From assembly GCA_021325315.1 (NCBI GenBank), contig JAJPHK010000086.1, positions 1 to 36,140 of the forward strand: a stretch of DNA of 36,140 bases, given 5' to 3'. Source of the DNA: Alphaproteobacteria bacterium (lineage in GTDB: Bacteria; Pseudomonadota; Alphaproteobacteria; Rhizobiales; Xanthobacteraceae). The translations under genes were made by a program, and so were the position numbers. Shown here piece after piece: positions 25,983 through 33,840 of the stretch. The notes below the pieces were generated by a model. It was given only the letters and a program-made list of their open reading frames with translations. It was not told where the DNA came from and did not search any database. Positions within the stretch are counted from its first letter, which is position 1, and every line of letters begins with the position of its first letter.

Positions 25983-26768
25983 ATGGAACGGAAAGCGAAT
26001 TATGTCTTGATAGGGTTATTCACTTTCGCCGCGATCGCCGCCGCCTTTGCCTTCGTGTTCTGGATTCATCACACGTCGGACAAGAAGACGGGCGTGGCCT
26101 ACCGCGTGATTTTCGACGGCGCGGTTTCGGGTCTTCGCGTCGGAAGCTCCGTGCTCTTCAACGGCATCCGCGTCGGCGAGGTGACCGCGCTCCGGCTCGA
26201 TCCGGAGGCGCCGTCGCAGGTGACGGCGCTCATTGTCGTGAACAAGGCGACGCCCATACGCTCCGACACCTATGTAGGTCTCGAATTTACCGGGCTCACC
26301 GGCATCGCCTCGATTTCATTGAAGGGCATTTCGACAACCGCGCCGCTTCTCGAAAAGGAAGAAGGCGAGCCGCCGAGCCTGCGCGCCGACATCAGCGCGA
26401 GCCAGGACATGATGCAGGCGGCGCGCGACGTGCTCGCAAAAGCCGACGCTGTGATTGTCGCCAATCAGGAGGATCTGCGGAAGGCGATCCGCAACCTGAC
26501 GGCGTTCACCGACACGCTCGCGAAGAACTCCGACAATATCGACGAGATTCTGAAAAACACCAAGGACGCGACCGCCTCCGCGAAGGAGCTGATGGTTTCC
26601 GGCAAGGAGCTCGTGGAGAACGTCGACAAGCGCACCGACGACATGAGCAAGAATTTCAATACGCTCATGAAAACGGCGACAAAACAGGTCGACGTGATTG
26701 GAAAATCCGTTTCGGATCTCGCGAAGAATCCCTCGCGGATCCTCTTCGGCGGCGGCGCTACGCGCTAG
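25983..26768 (+). CDS. mlaD: MlaD-family (MCE domain) periplasmic lipid-binding protein
   Basis: 261 residues from the second ATG of ATGATG, with GGAGGGG just upstream (25973-25979). One N-terminal membrane anchor (about 7-28) is followed by an MCE domain (about 38-118: YRVIFDGAVSGLRVGSSVLFNGIRVGEV, then SISLKG) and a long helical C-terminal part with many Asp/Lys/Ala. MCE proteins form hexameric rings that guide lipids through the periplasm. No auxiliary lipoprotein, MlaC or MlaA gene follows, since the next gene is convergent. The TAG stop shares its CTAG with the stop of the leftward flavoprotein gene, leaving no intergenic space. Confidence 0.92.
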   Translation: MERKANYVLIGLFTFAAIAAAFAFVFWIHHTSDKKTGVAYRVIFDGAVSGLRVGSSVLFNGIRVGEVTALRLDPEAPSQVTALIVVNKATPIRSDTYVGLEFTGLTGIASISLKGISTTAPLLEKEEGEPPSLRADISASQDMMQAARDVLAKADAVIVANQEDLRKAIRNLTAFTDTLAKNSDNIDEILKNTKDATASAKELMVSGKELVENVDKRTDDMSKNFNTLMKTATKQVDVIGKSVSDLAKNPSRILFGGGATR

Positions 26769-28483
26769 GCGACCTGATCCAGCAGGCTCTCGCCGGGCCG
26801 GATACGCGTGAATTCCACGGGCTCGTCGCTGATGCTGATTTTATCGCCCTGGAGCCGCGCCTTGGTGTAACGCGACGTGTTCAGATCGGAGGTCTGCGGA
26901 AAATCCTCGCGGAAATGTGCGCCGCGGCTGTCCTTGCGATGTTCTGCGGCGGCGCAGATCGCGCGGCTCACCAGCGTCAGGTTTTCGAGATTCAGCCGAT
27001 CCATCCAGGTGAGGTTGTAGCGGCGGCTCGTGTCTTCGACGCCGCACGCAGCGATATCTTTCGCGAGCGCATCCAGCGCCATCTTGCCGCGCGCGAGCGT
27101 CTCGCCCGTGCGCAAAATGCCGATATCGTTCCACATCACATCATATAGATGCTCGCGCATCGCGCTGAGATCGCCGGATTTTTTGCCGAGCGGCGCGAAG
27201 GCCCGATCACGCGCGGCTTCGATTGCGGCGCGATCGGGCTCGGGCAGGGCGCTTTTCGGCGCGACGCGCTTGCCCATTACATCGCCGGCAATGCCGCCGA
27301 AGACGGTCGAGTTCGCGACACCGTTTCCGCCCAGGCGGTTCGCACCGTGCACGCCGCCGGTGTCTTCGCCCGCCGCGTAGAGGCGCGGCATGGCGGTGGT
27401 GCAGTCGGTCGAAAATTCCACGCCGCCCATCATGTAATGTGCGGTCGGAATGACTTCGACGCGGCCGGAGGCCAAATCGAAACCGCAATCGGCGCAGCGC
27501 TCGACCATGCCCTTGAAATTCTTGCGGACATTTTCCGGCCCGAGATGGCCCATCTCGATATAGACCCCGCCATGCGGGCTCGCGAAGCCTTTGCGGATGC
27601 GGTCCTGAATCGAACGGCTGACGATATCGCGCGTCGCGCGCTCGCCGCGCTTGTCGTAATCGAACATGAAGCGCTTTCCTTCGGAATCGGTGAGATAGCC
27701 TCCCGCGCCGCGCAGGCCTTCTTCCAGCACCGTGCCGGTCATGCGGGTGCCTTCGCCCGCGAGAAGTCCGGTCGGATGGAACTGCACCATCTCGATGTCG
27801 CGGAGCGCGAGGCCCGCGCGCAGTGCCATCGCAAGCCCGTCGCAGGATTTGTCGCCTGACGGCGTGTGGTATTTGTACATCGTCGGCCCGCCGCCGGTGG
27901 CGAGCAACGTTGCGCGCGCTCGCACGAACAGCGGCTCACCGGAACGCATGTCGAGCATCAACACGCCTGTGAGTTCCGAGCCGTCGGCGCTCGGGATCAA
28001 GTCGAGCGCGCGATGATCCTCGATGCGGCGGACGTCGCGCCGCCAAACCTGCTCGGCGAGCCGGTTGATGATCTCGATGCCCGTGAGATCGCCCTTGTGC
28101 ACCGTGCGGTCGAAGGTTTGGCCTGCGAATGCTTTCTGATGAACGGTGCCGTCCGAGTTGCGGTCGAAGAAACAGCCGAGCTCGTTTTCGAGTTCTCGAA
28201 TCCGCACCTGCGCTTCGGTGACAAGCGTCCAGGCCAGGTCCTGGTTGTTCAGCCACTTGCCGCCTTCGATCGTATCCATGAAGTGCCGCTCGACGGAGTC
28301 GCCCTGCGAAAGGGCGACGTTATAGCCGCCTTGCACCATACGGGTGCAGCCGCATTTGCCGAGAAGGCCTTTCACTGCAATCGTCACGTCGAGGTCGGGA
28401 TTGATTTTCTTCGCATGCAGCGCCGCGAACAGGCCGGCGCCGCCCGCGCCGAGAATGAGGATATCAGTCTCGATCGTTTCCAT
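26765..28483 (-). CDS. Succinate dehydrogenase/fumarate reductase-like flavoprotein subunit
   Basis: 572 residues. The FAD-binding ILGAGGAGLFAALHA opens the protein. Catalytic residues of the family are found by eye alignment: His236 (FHPTG), Arg285 (ATRDIVSRS), His349 (AHYMMGG) and Arg383 (GANRLGGN). Two unusual points: the covalent FAD-linking His of SdhA (SHTxxAQGG) is Cys46 here (GCTRMVQGG), and the substrate-binding Thr of the VTEG motif appears to be Glu254 (LEEGLRGAGG). FAD may be bound non-covalently and the substrate may be other than succinate. It is the last gene of an operon that also encodes the iron-sulfur and membrane subunits. It starts directly after the fumarase beta stop. 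It could act as dehydrogenase or reductase of a substituted C4 acid. Confidence 0.9.
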   Translation of the reverse strand: METIETDILILGAGGAGLFAALHAKKINPDLDVTIAVKGLLGKCGCTRMVQGGYNVALSQGDSVERHFMDTIEGGKWLNNQDLAWTLVTEAQVRIRELENELGCFFDRNSDGTVHQKAFAGQTFDRTVHKGDLTGIEIINRLAEQVWRRDVRRIEDHRALDLIPSADGSELTGVLMLDMRSGEPLFVRARATLLATGGGPTMYKYHTPSGDKSCDGLAMALRAGLALRDIEMVQFHPTGLLAGEGTRMTGTVLEEGLRGAGGYLTDSEGKRFMFDYDKRGERATRDIVSRSIQDRIRKGFASPHGGVYIEMGHLGPENVRKNFKGMVERCADCGFDLASGRVEVIPTAHYMMGGVEFSTDCTTAMPRLYAAGEDTGGVHGANRLGGNGVANSTVFGGIAGDVMGKRVAPKSALPEPDRAAIEAARDRAFAPLGKKSGDLSAMREHLYDVMWNDIGILRTGETLARGKMALDALAKDIAACGVEDTSRRYNLTWMDRLNLENLTLVSRAICAAAEHRKDSRGAHFREDFPQTSDLNTSRYTKARLQGDKISISDEPVEFTRIRPGESLLDQVA

Positions 28484-29092
28484 TTATGCGGCGCCGATCT
28501 TTGCGAGTACGTCCCCGCGCTTGGCGGCAGCACCTGCGTTCACATCCGCGTACATGGAGTTTCCATGGGAATCCATGGTGACGAGGAGAGGGCCGAAACC
28601 CTTGATGCGGAACTTCCACAAGCTCTCGGGATGCAGATCGTCCATATCTACTTCCTCGATCGCCTCGATCCAGGTCGTTTCCAGCGCCGCGGCACCGCCG
28701 ACGACGGCGAGATAGGCGCCGCCGAGATCGCGAAGGGCGTCGAGCGTTGCTTGTCCCATGCCGCCCTTGCCGATGATGAGCTTCACGCCTTCGCGTTCCA
28801 TCAGGGGTCGCGTGAAGCGCTCCATGCGCATCGAGGTCGTGGTGCCGATGCAGAGCGGCTCGTAGCCGGACGAGTTGTCCGGCCGCGGATCGACCTTCTT
28901 CACATTCGGCGCGGTATGCACAACGGCGTGCCCCTTGAGATCGAGCCGTGTCTTGCGGCCCTTGTCGAACATCGCGATCAGCGTCGCGTCGCGAATGCCG
29001 AACAAGGTTTTTTCCAGCGTTACGGTGTCGCCGACCTTGAGCGCGCGGGTTTGCGCGTCGTCGATCGGCATGTTGAGGACATGATGCGCCAT
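28484..29092 (-). CDS. Class I fumarase/tartrate dehydratase, beta subunit
   Basis: 202 residues from the ATG at 29092, with GAGGAAG just before it; the open frame extends to 29143 but that part overlaps the alpha subunit gene. The C-terminal-domain fold of class I fumarases is recognisable: KVGDTVTLEKTLFGIRDATL, GTTTSMRMERF, LIIGKGGMGQATLDAL. It works with the alpha subunit to add water across the double bond of fumarate or a substituted fumarate. Two-subunit enzymes of this kind include fumarases, mesaconases and L-tartrate dehydratases, and sequence alone cannot choose. The gene lies 7 nt after the alpha subunit and directly before the flavoprotein gene. Confidence 0.9.
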   Translation of the reverse strand: MAHHVLNMPIDDAQTRALKVGDTVTLEKTLFGIRDATLIAMFDKGRKTRLDLKGHAVVHTAPNVKKVDPRPDNSSGYEPLCIGTTTSMRMERFTRPLMEREGVKLIIGKGGMGQATLDALRDLGGAYLAVVGGAAALETTWIEAIEEVDMDDLHPESLWKFRIKGFGPLLVTMDSHGNSMYADVNAGAAAKRGDVLAKIGAA

Positions 29093-29099
29093 GGCTTCC

Positions 29100-29972
29100 T
29101 CACTCGAACGCAATGCCGCCCGGCGTGATCGTAGCGCTCGCACGCCGCGCCGAATGGCACTGAATGTTGACCGCGACGGGGTTCATCGTGATATGCGTGG
29201 CCGCGACCTCGACATGCACGCGGAATGCCGTCGATTTTCCGCCCAGTCCTTGCGGCCCGATGCCGAGCTCATTCACGGCCTCGGAGAGCTGTGCCTCGAT
29301 CTTCGCGCCTTCTTCGTCGGCGCATTTCGAGCCGAGCGGGCGGGTGGCCGCCACTTTCGCGAGATGCATACAGACATCCGACGTGCCGCCGATCCCGACA
29401 CCCACGATCGTCGGCGGGCAAACACGGCCGCCGCATTCGATCACCTTGTCGATCACGAAGCGTTTTACGGCGCCGACGCCGTCGGCGGGAATCAGCATCT
29501 GAAGAAACGATCCGTTCTCCGAGCCAGATCCCTTTGGGATCATCTCGATCTCAAGCGTTTCGTCGCGCTCGTCGAAATCGATGTTGATGACAGGCACGCC
29601 GATGCCGCACGAAGTCTGCTCGTTCTTGCGCGTGATCGGATGCACGACGGAGGAGCGCAGAGGATGCTCGGTCGTCGCCCGCGCGCAGCCCTTGCGGATT
29701 GCTTCCTTCATCGCGGCGCCGTCTAGCACGACGTTCTTCCCGATCTTGACGTTGTAGATCGGGATGCCGGTGTCCTGGCAGAGTAGGTTTTTCGTGCGCT
29801 CGGCGACCGCGATATTTTCCACCATCGTGCCGAGCACGGTCTTTCCGGTCGCGCTTGTTTCCTCGCGCATCAGCCGGTCGAAGCCTTGCTTGATGTCGCG
29901 GGGCAACAGCTTCAGTGCGCGGATATAGAGAGTCTTCGCGACCTCTTCGACTTCCTTGATGTCGACCTGCAT
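29100..29972 (-). CDS. Class I fumarase/tartrate dehydratase, alpha subunit ([4Fe-4S])
   Basis: 290 residues with GGGAGG before the ATG. Cluster ligands are probably Cys65 (LLCQDTGIP), Cys185 (VCPPTIVGVGIGG) and Cys272 (NIQCHSARRA), as in FumA-type hydro-lyases with an oxygen-sensitive [4Fe-4S] cluster. Other family stretches are TSCGIGVPVINIDFDE and GIGPQGLGGKSTAF. Paired with the beta subunit, it should hydrate fumarate or a related unsaturated diacid. Its place in a transcript with a succinate dehydrogenase-like complex suggests consecutive steps: dehydrogenation, then hydration. The TSUP permease gene ends 11 nt upstream. Confidence 0.92.
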   Translation of the reverse strand: MQVDIKEVEEVAKTLYIRALKLLPRDIKQGFDRLMREETSATGKTVLGTMVENIAVAERTKNLLCQDTGIPIYNVKIGKNVVLDGAAMKEAIRKGCARATTEHPLRSSVVHPITRKNEQTSCGIGVPVINIDFDERDETLEIEMIPKGSGSENGSFLQMLIPADGVGAVKRFVIDKVIECGGRVCPPTIVGVGIGGTSDVCMHLAKVAATRPLGSKCADEEGAKIEAQLSEAVNELGIGPQGLGGKSTAFRVHVEVAATHITMNPVAVNIQCHSARRASATITPGGIAFE

Positions 29973-29983
29973 GACGGCCTCCC

Positions 29984-30718
29984 TTACAGCACGAGCGTTG
30001 CGCCGGAAACGATCAACAAGACGGCGAGAGCTTGACGGAAGCGCCTGTCGTCGAGCTTACCGAAAAGCTGCCAGCCGATCCAGGTTCCCAAAAGAACCGG
30101 CGGCAGGATGGCGGCGAAAAGCACCAGGCTCGTGCGGTCGAAGGCGACGAGCAGGATTCCCGCCACTGTGATCGCTTGGATAACAATGACATAGGGTTGA
30201 TAGACGGCGCGCGCCATCTCCTTCGACCAGCCGCGCAACTGCGTCCAGATCGTGGGAAGTACGCCCGAATAGCCTCCGATGCCGCCGAGGATGCCGCCGA
30301 TGAATCCGATTGCGCCATCGGCGGTGCGGCCGCCGGCGGTGAAGCTTGGGAGCTTTGGCGCGAGCAGCGCATAAGTTCCGAACGCCACGAGAAAAACGCC
30401 AAGCGCCACTTTCAGCGTGGCGGCGTCGGTATAGGCGAGGAGATAGACGCCGATCGGCACGCCGATGACGCCACCAATGACAAAAGGCGAGAGACGGGAA
30501 AATTCGATGTGACGCCTGAGCGGCCAAAGCGTCGTGAGATGCAACAGAACGCCGGACGCGGTGATCAGAATTGCGGAATGCACCGGATCAATCTTGTGCA
30601 GCCAGATCGCGGAAGCGGCGAGCCCGAACGCAAAGCCGCTCGCGCCGGCGGCGATGCCGCCGACGAGCGCGCCCAGCCACAGGAATTCCAGCGTTTCCAG
30701 GGGTATTCCCGCGATCAT
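29984..30718 (-). CDS. TSUP (TauE/SafE) family membrane permease
   Basis: 244 residues from the ATG at 30718, 4 nt after the upstream cytochrome gene; earlier in-frame starts would lie inside that gene and add non-membrane residues. The protein is almost entirely hydrophobic, with about 8 segments and the repeated glycine-rich pattern of the family (GGIAAGASGFAFG and GGILGGIGGYSGVLPT). TSUP proteins export sulfite or sulfoacetate in taurine pathways, and other members move lactate or other organic anions. In this operon it may export an anion released from the substrate, or import the substrate itself. Both are inference. Confidence 0.88.
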   Translation of the reverse strand: MIAGIPLETLEFLWLGALVGGIAAGASGFAFGLAASAIWLHKIDPVHSAILITASGVLLHLTTLWPLRRHIEFSRLSPFVIGGVIGVPIGVYLLAYTDAATLKVALGVFLVAFGTYALLAPKLPSFTAGGRTADGAIGFIGGILGGIGGYSGVLPTIWTQLRGWSKEMARAVYQPYVIVIQAITVAGILLVAFDRTSLVLFAAILPPVLLGTWIGWQLFGKLDDRRFRQALAVLLIVSGATLVL

Positions 30719-30722
30719 GCGA

Positions 30723-31064
30723 TCAGCCCGCATTGAGAATGAAAACAAGGCCGACCGCGAACACCGCGGCGATGCAGGCGGAAAGCATCGCGAGCGTCTT
30801 CTCGCGGAAATCGAAAAATTCGATCGCAAGCACCCTGAGTCCGAGCGTCATGTGCACGGCAAGCGCCACCACAATCCCCCATTCCGCGAGTTTGACGAGC
30901 GGCTGCCGTGTCAGCTCCAGAAACGCATCGAGCGCGCTCGCGCCGTTCAGCGCGGTCGCCAGCGCGAGAAAATGCAGCGGCAGGAAAATCGCGAGTGCGA
31001 TCCCGGAGAGGCGATGCAAAATCGCCGCGATAAATCCGCGCTGGGTGTGCGATGCGCGCATCAT
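30723..31064 (-). CDS. Succinate dehydrogenase/fumarate reductase-like cytochrome b subunit (SdhC-like)
   Basis: 113 residues from the ATG at 31064, which overlaps the previous stop by 4 nt (ATGA). Three hydrophobic segments are visible. HRLSG near residue 18 is the SdhC quinone-site motif, and the VHMTLGLRV segment supplies a likely haem b His. It should anchor the flavoprotein and iron-sulfur subunits to the inner membrane and pass electrons to or from quinone, together with the membrane protein encoded just upstream. Confidence 0.85.
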   Translation of the reverse strand: MMRASHTQRGFIAAILHRLSGIALAIFLPLHFLALATALNGASALDAFLELTRQPLVKLAEWGIVVALAVHMTLGLRVLAIEFFDFREKTLAMLSACIAAVFAVGLVFILNAG

Positions 31065-31387
31065 GCGTATACCGCGTAGACGGCCCGAAAACCGAGAGCG
31101 AGCAGTAAAAGCGAAAACAGCACTAGCGCGGCGTCGAGCGAGCGTCCGCGCCACGGCGTCCATTCGCGGATGATGCTGCGCAAGCCGATCGGTGCGTGGA
31201 TCGCGACCGCGATGACGAACACGCTATAGAACAGCATGAAGGCGGCGTTCCCGTGCGTGCGCGCAAGGATTTCGCCTGCGGTCAGCCCGCCGCGGATCGC
31301 ATACAGAATCGTCCCGAGATGCACCGCGACCGCGAGCGCGAGCACGAAGGCCGTCAGCCGCTGTGCGACGAAGAGGGCCGGGTTCAT
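31061..31387 (-). CDS. Second membrane anchor subunit of the SDH/FRD-like complex
   Basis: 108 residues from the ATG at 31387, overlapping the iron-sulfur subunit gene by 4 nt. Three hydrophobic segments are visible, with QRLTA near the N-terminus, a His in the first helix (VAVHLG) and a second in IHAPIGLR. The pattern HxxxGLR is shared with the partner membrane subunit, so both look SdhC-family derived. It probably forms a cytochrome b heterodimer. Haem content (one or two) cannot be told from sequence. Confidence 0.8.
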   Translation of the reverse strand: MNPALFVAQRLTAFVLALAVAVHLGTILYAIRGGLTAGEILARTHGNAAFMLFYSVFVIAVAIHAPIGLRSIIREWTPWRGRSLDAALVLFSLLLLALGFRAVYAVYA

Positions 31388-32121
31388 GGTTTGCCCCCCA
31401 GCGAGCGCCAAAAGACCGCCCGCTTCAGACCCGCGATGGAGTAGGTGGGCGCAAGCGATTTGGGGCAGAACTCGGTACAGCTCATATGCGTATGACAGGC
31501 TTGGCAGCCGTCGCTATGCGCGATCGCCTCCAGCCGTTCGGCATTTCCCCGATCGCGCACGTCGTTCACGAGCGTCCAGGCGCGGTTCAGCGCCGCGGGG
31601 CCGAGATAGTCCTTGTCCCACGCGACGACGTCGCAGGCGGAATAACAAATCCCGCAGCCGATGCATTCGATATGTTCATCCACTTCGCGGCGCTTTTTGG
31701 AGCCGGGCGGCACGATCGCGAAATCTTCCGCCGGTTTGTCGCCGGGCTCGAAAGAGCCTCGGGCTTTTTTCCATTTGTCAAAGAACTGCGTCATCTCGAC
31801 CGCGAGATCCTTCACGATGGTGAAGTTGCGGAGCGGCTCGAGTTTGATTTTTCGATCGCCGCCGATCACTTCGCTCACACGCGTGCGGCAGGTCCAGCGC
31901 GGGCGGCCGTTCACGACCATGGCGCAGGAGCCGCAAATGCCGACACGGCAGGCAAAGCGATAGGAGAGGGTAGGATCCTGCTCGCGCTGGATTTCGGTCA
32001 CGACATCGAGCACCGTCTGGTGCTCGCGCCGCGGCGTCCTGAATTCCTGAAAGCTGCCTTCTTCCGTGCCTCGCCAGATTTCCACTTCCAGGACGGAATC
32101 CGGCGCGGCTCGCTCCATCAT
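31384..32121 (-). CDS. Succinate dehydrogenase/fumarate reductase-like iron-sulfur subunit
   Basis: 245 residues from the first ATG of ATGATG at 32121; the frame stays open far upstream, but only as a shadow of the permease gene. The [2Fe-2S] ligands are Cys58, Cys63, Cys66 and Cys78 (CRVGICGSC). The [4Fe-4S] ligands are Cys153, Cys156, Cys159 and Cys219. The third cluster ligands are Cys163, Cys209 and Cys215 (CHTHMSC), which is the three-Cys pattern of a [3Fe-4S] centre as in SdhB. An extra Cys206 is nearby. It links the FAD subunit to the membrane cytochrome. It overlaps the ABC permease gene by 4 nt, an unusual partner for such a subunit. Confidence 0.93.
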   Translation of the reverse strand: MMERAAPDSVLEVEIWRGTEEGSFQEFRTPRREHQTVLDVVTEIQREQDPTLSYRFACRVGICGSCAMVVNGRPRWTCRTRVSEVIGGDRKIKLEPLRNFTIVKDLAVEMTQFFDKWKKARGSFEPGDKPAEDFAIVPPGSKKRREVDEHIECIGCGICYSACDVVAWDKDYLGPAALNRAWTLVNDVRDRGNAERLEAIAHSDGCQACHTHMSCTEFCPKSLAPTYSIAGLKRAVFWRSLGGKP

Positions 32122-33002
32122 GTCTGCATGCCCCACAAATTCACGGTGCGGGCTTCGATGGCGCGGAAAATCACCGACTCGACGAAGAGCCCGATCAGGA
32201 TGACGGTGAGGAGACCCGAGAACACGGTAGCCGTATCGAGCTCGTTCCGCGCCTCGAAGATGTACCAGCCGATGCCGCCCGAGCGCGACGAGACACCGAA
32301 CACAAGCTCGGCTGCGACCAATGTGCGCCAGGCGAAGGCCCAGCCGATTTTCAGACCGGCGAGGATCGAGGGAAACGCCGCCGGAATCAGAATAAGCCCG
32401 ACATAACGCGCGCCTTTCAAGCCTACATTCCGTCCGCCCATGCGCAGCGTCTCGGGCACGGCACGAAAGCCGCTTAATGTATTTAGTGCCACCGCCCACA
32501 AGACCGAGTGGATAATGACGAAGACGAGCGACGGCGTGCCGAGCCCGAACCAGATCAGCGCGAGCGGCAGAAGCGCGATCGCCGGCAGCGGATTGAACAT
32601 CGCGGTCAGTGTCGAGAGAATCCGCGTGCCGAGGCCGCTTGCGACCGCGAAGGTTGTGAATACGGCGGCGATGGCCAGTCCAAACGCATAGCCGATTACC
32701 AGCGTCCGCATCGATGTTATCGTGCGGTTGATCAAGACGCCGTTTTTGATGTCGCGGAAAAAGGTACCGATCGTATCGGTGAAGGTCGGGAACAAGAGGG
32801 AGTTGTTCAGCCAGCGCGCATAGAGCTCCCAGACCAAAATCAGCACGACGAGGATCGCGAAGCGTTGCACCGTTTCGTTCGTCGCGATCCGCTCGAACAG
32901 CGAGAGCGGCCGTTCGACCTCGCCGATCGAACCGGAATCGACGGGTTCGATCTCGAATTCCGGACGTGCGGAAGTATTCGTATTCTGCATCTGACGGCTC
33001 AC
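32118..33002 (-). CDS. NitT/TauT-type ABC transporter permease
   Basis: 294 residues from a GTG at 33002 that overlaps the ATPase stop by 4 nt (GTGA); an ATG 12 nt later is the alternative. About 45 polar residues precede about six membrane segments. The cytoplasmic loop RMGGRNVGLKGARYVGLILIPAAFPSIL is the EAA-like coupling motif. The overlap with the ATPase before it and the iron-sulfur subunit after it shows that uptake and catabolism are translated as one unit. The ligand is unknown and presumably a C4-type acid, if the downstream enzymes act on it. Confidence 0.92.
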   Translation of the reverse strand: MSRQMQNTNTSARPEFEIEPVDSGSIGEVERPLSLFERIATNETVQRFAILVVLILVWELYARWLNNSLLFPTFTDTIGTFFRDIKNGVLINRTITSMRTLVIGYAFGLAIAAVFTTFAVASGLGTRILSTLTAMFNPLPAIALLPLALIWFGLGTPSLVFVIIHSVLWAVALNTLSGFRAVPETLRMGGRNVGLKGARYVGLILIPAAFPSILAGLKIGWAFAWRTLVAAELVFGVSSRSGGIGWYIFEARNELDTATVFSGLLTVILIGLFVESVIFRAIEARTVNLWGMQT

Positions 33003-33838
33003 GCGGTTGCGCCTTCTTTTGCGCCGGGTTGCTTCGGCTTTTCGCCGAACAGGAGATTATGGATACGTTTCGACATCGCGCCGAAATCGACATGGTCGAT
33101 ATTGTTGTAGTTCAGCCGGTCGGTATCGAGCTCCGCCCGCACGCGCCCCGGATGCGGCGATAGCACAAGCACGCGCGAGCCGACGAGGATCGCTTCCTCG
33201 ATCGAATGCGTGACGAACATCACGGTAAAGCGGAGCTGATCCCAGAGCGACAGGAGTTCTTGCTGCATCGAACGCCGGGTGAGTGCGTCGAGCGCAGCAA
33301 ACGGCTCATCCATCAAAAGAATGTCAGGCTCGAGCGCCATCGCGCGCGCGATCGCGACGCGCATTTTCATGCCGCCCGACAACATATGCGGATAGACGTC
33401 CTTGAATTTCGTGAGGCCGACTTTCTCGATGACGGAATTCGCGCGCGCGATCGTATCCTCGCGCGCGAATTTTTTCGTTACCTTCATCGGGAAAAGTACG
33501 TTCTGGAAAACAGTCTTCCAGGGCATCAGTTGCTCGAACTCCTGGAAGACCATCATCCGGTCGGGTCCGGGTGCGTCGATTTTGCGCCCCCGGATCGTAA
33601 TCTCGCCCTCGACCGGCGACATGAATCCCCCGACGGCCTTCAGGAGCGTGGACTTGCCGCAACCTGAAGGCCCGAGGATCACGTAACGGTCGCCTTGGTG
33701 AACGGAGAAGTTCACGCGGTACGTCGCTGTCACGAGATGCCGCGGCGTCTTGTATTGCAGCGTGACTCCATTCACCGCAAGCAATGCCTGGGAAGAGGAG
33801 GGCGCTGGCATGGACATAGGGCGTACGCTCACATTCAC
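32999..33838 (-). CDS. NitT/TauT-type ABC transporter ATP-binding protein
   Basis: 279 residues from the GTG at 33838, 2 nt after the binding protein stop and with GGGAAG 6 nt before it; ATGs at 33817 and 33811 are alternatives. Motifs: Walker A GPSGCGKST, Q-loop FQEFEQLMPW, signature LSGGMKMR, Walker B ILLMDEPFAALD, switch His in THSIEEA. A C-terminal tail follows VRAELDTDRLNYNNIDH. It is the energy subunit of the second transporter. The signature GMKMR differs from the common GMRQR of its counterpart at 22968, so the two transporters are not a recent duplication. Confidence 0.93.
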   Translation of the reverse strand: MNVSVRPMSMPAPSSSQALLAVNGVTLQYKTPRHLVTATYRVNFSVHQGDRYVILGPSGCGKSTLLKAVGGFMSPVEGEITIRGRKIDAPGPDRMMVFQEFEQLMPWKTVFQNVLFPMKVTKKFAREDTIARANSVIEKVGLTKFKDVYPHMLSGGMKMRVAIARAMALEPDILLMDEPFAALDALTRRSMQQELLSLWDQLRFTVMFVTHSIEEAILVGSRVLVLSPHPGRVRAELDTDRLNYNNIDHVDFGAMSKRIHNLLFGEKPKQPGAKEGATA

Positions 33839-33840
33839 CG

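Noticed and set aside
27866-29128. 420-codon plus-strand open frame opposite the flavoprotein and fumarase beta genes
   Set aside because: Spans two real genes with clear active sites and has no recognisable fold of its own.
32122-33093. N-terminal extension of the iron-sulfur subunit frame giving a 569-residue protein
   Set aside because: The extension overlaps the whole permease gene out of frame and is Arg-rich nonsense; the proper start overlaps the permease stop by 4 nt.
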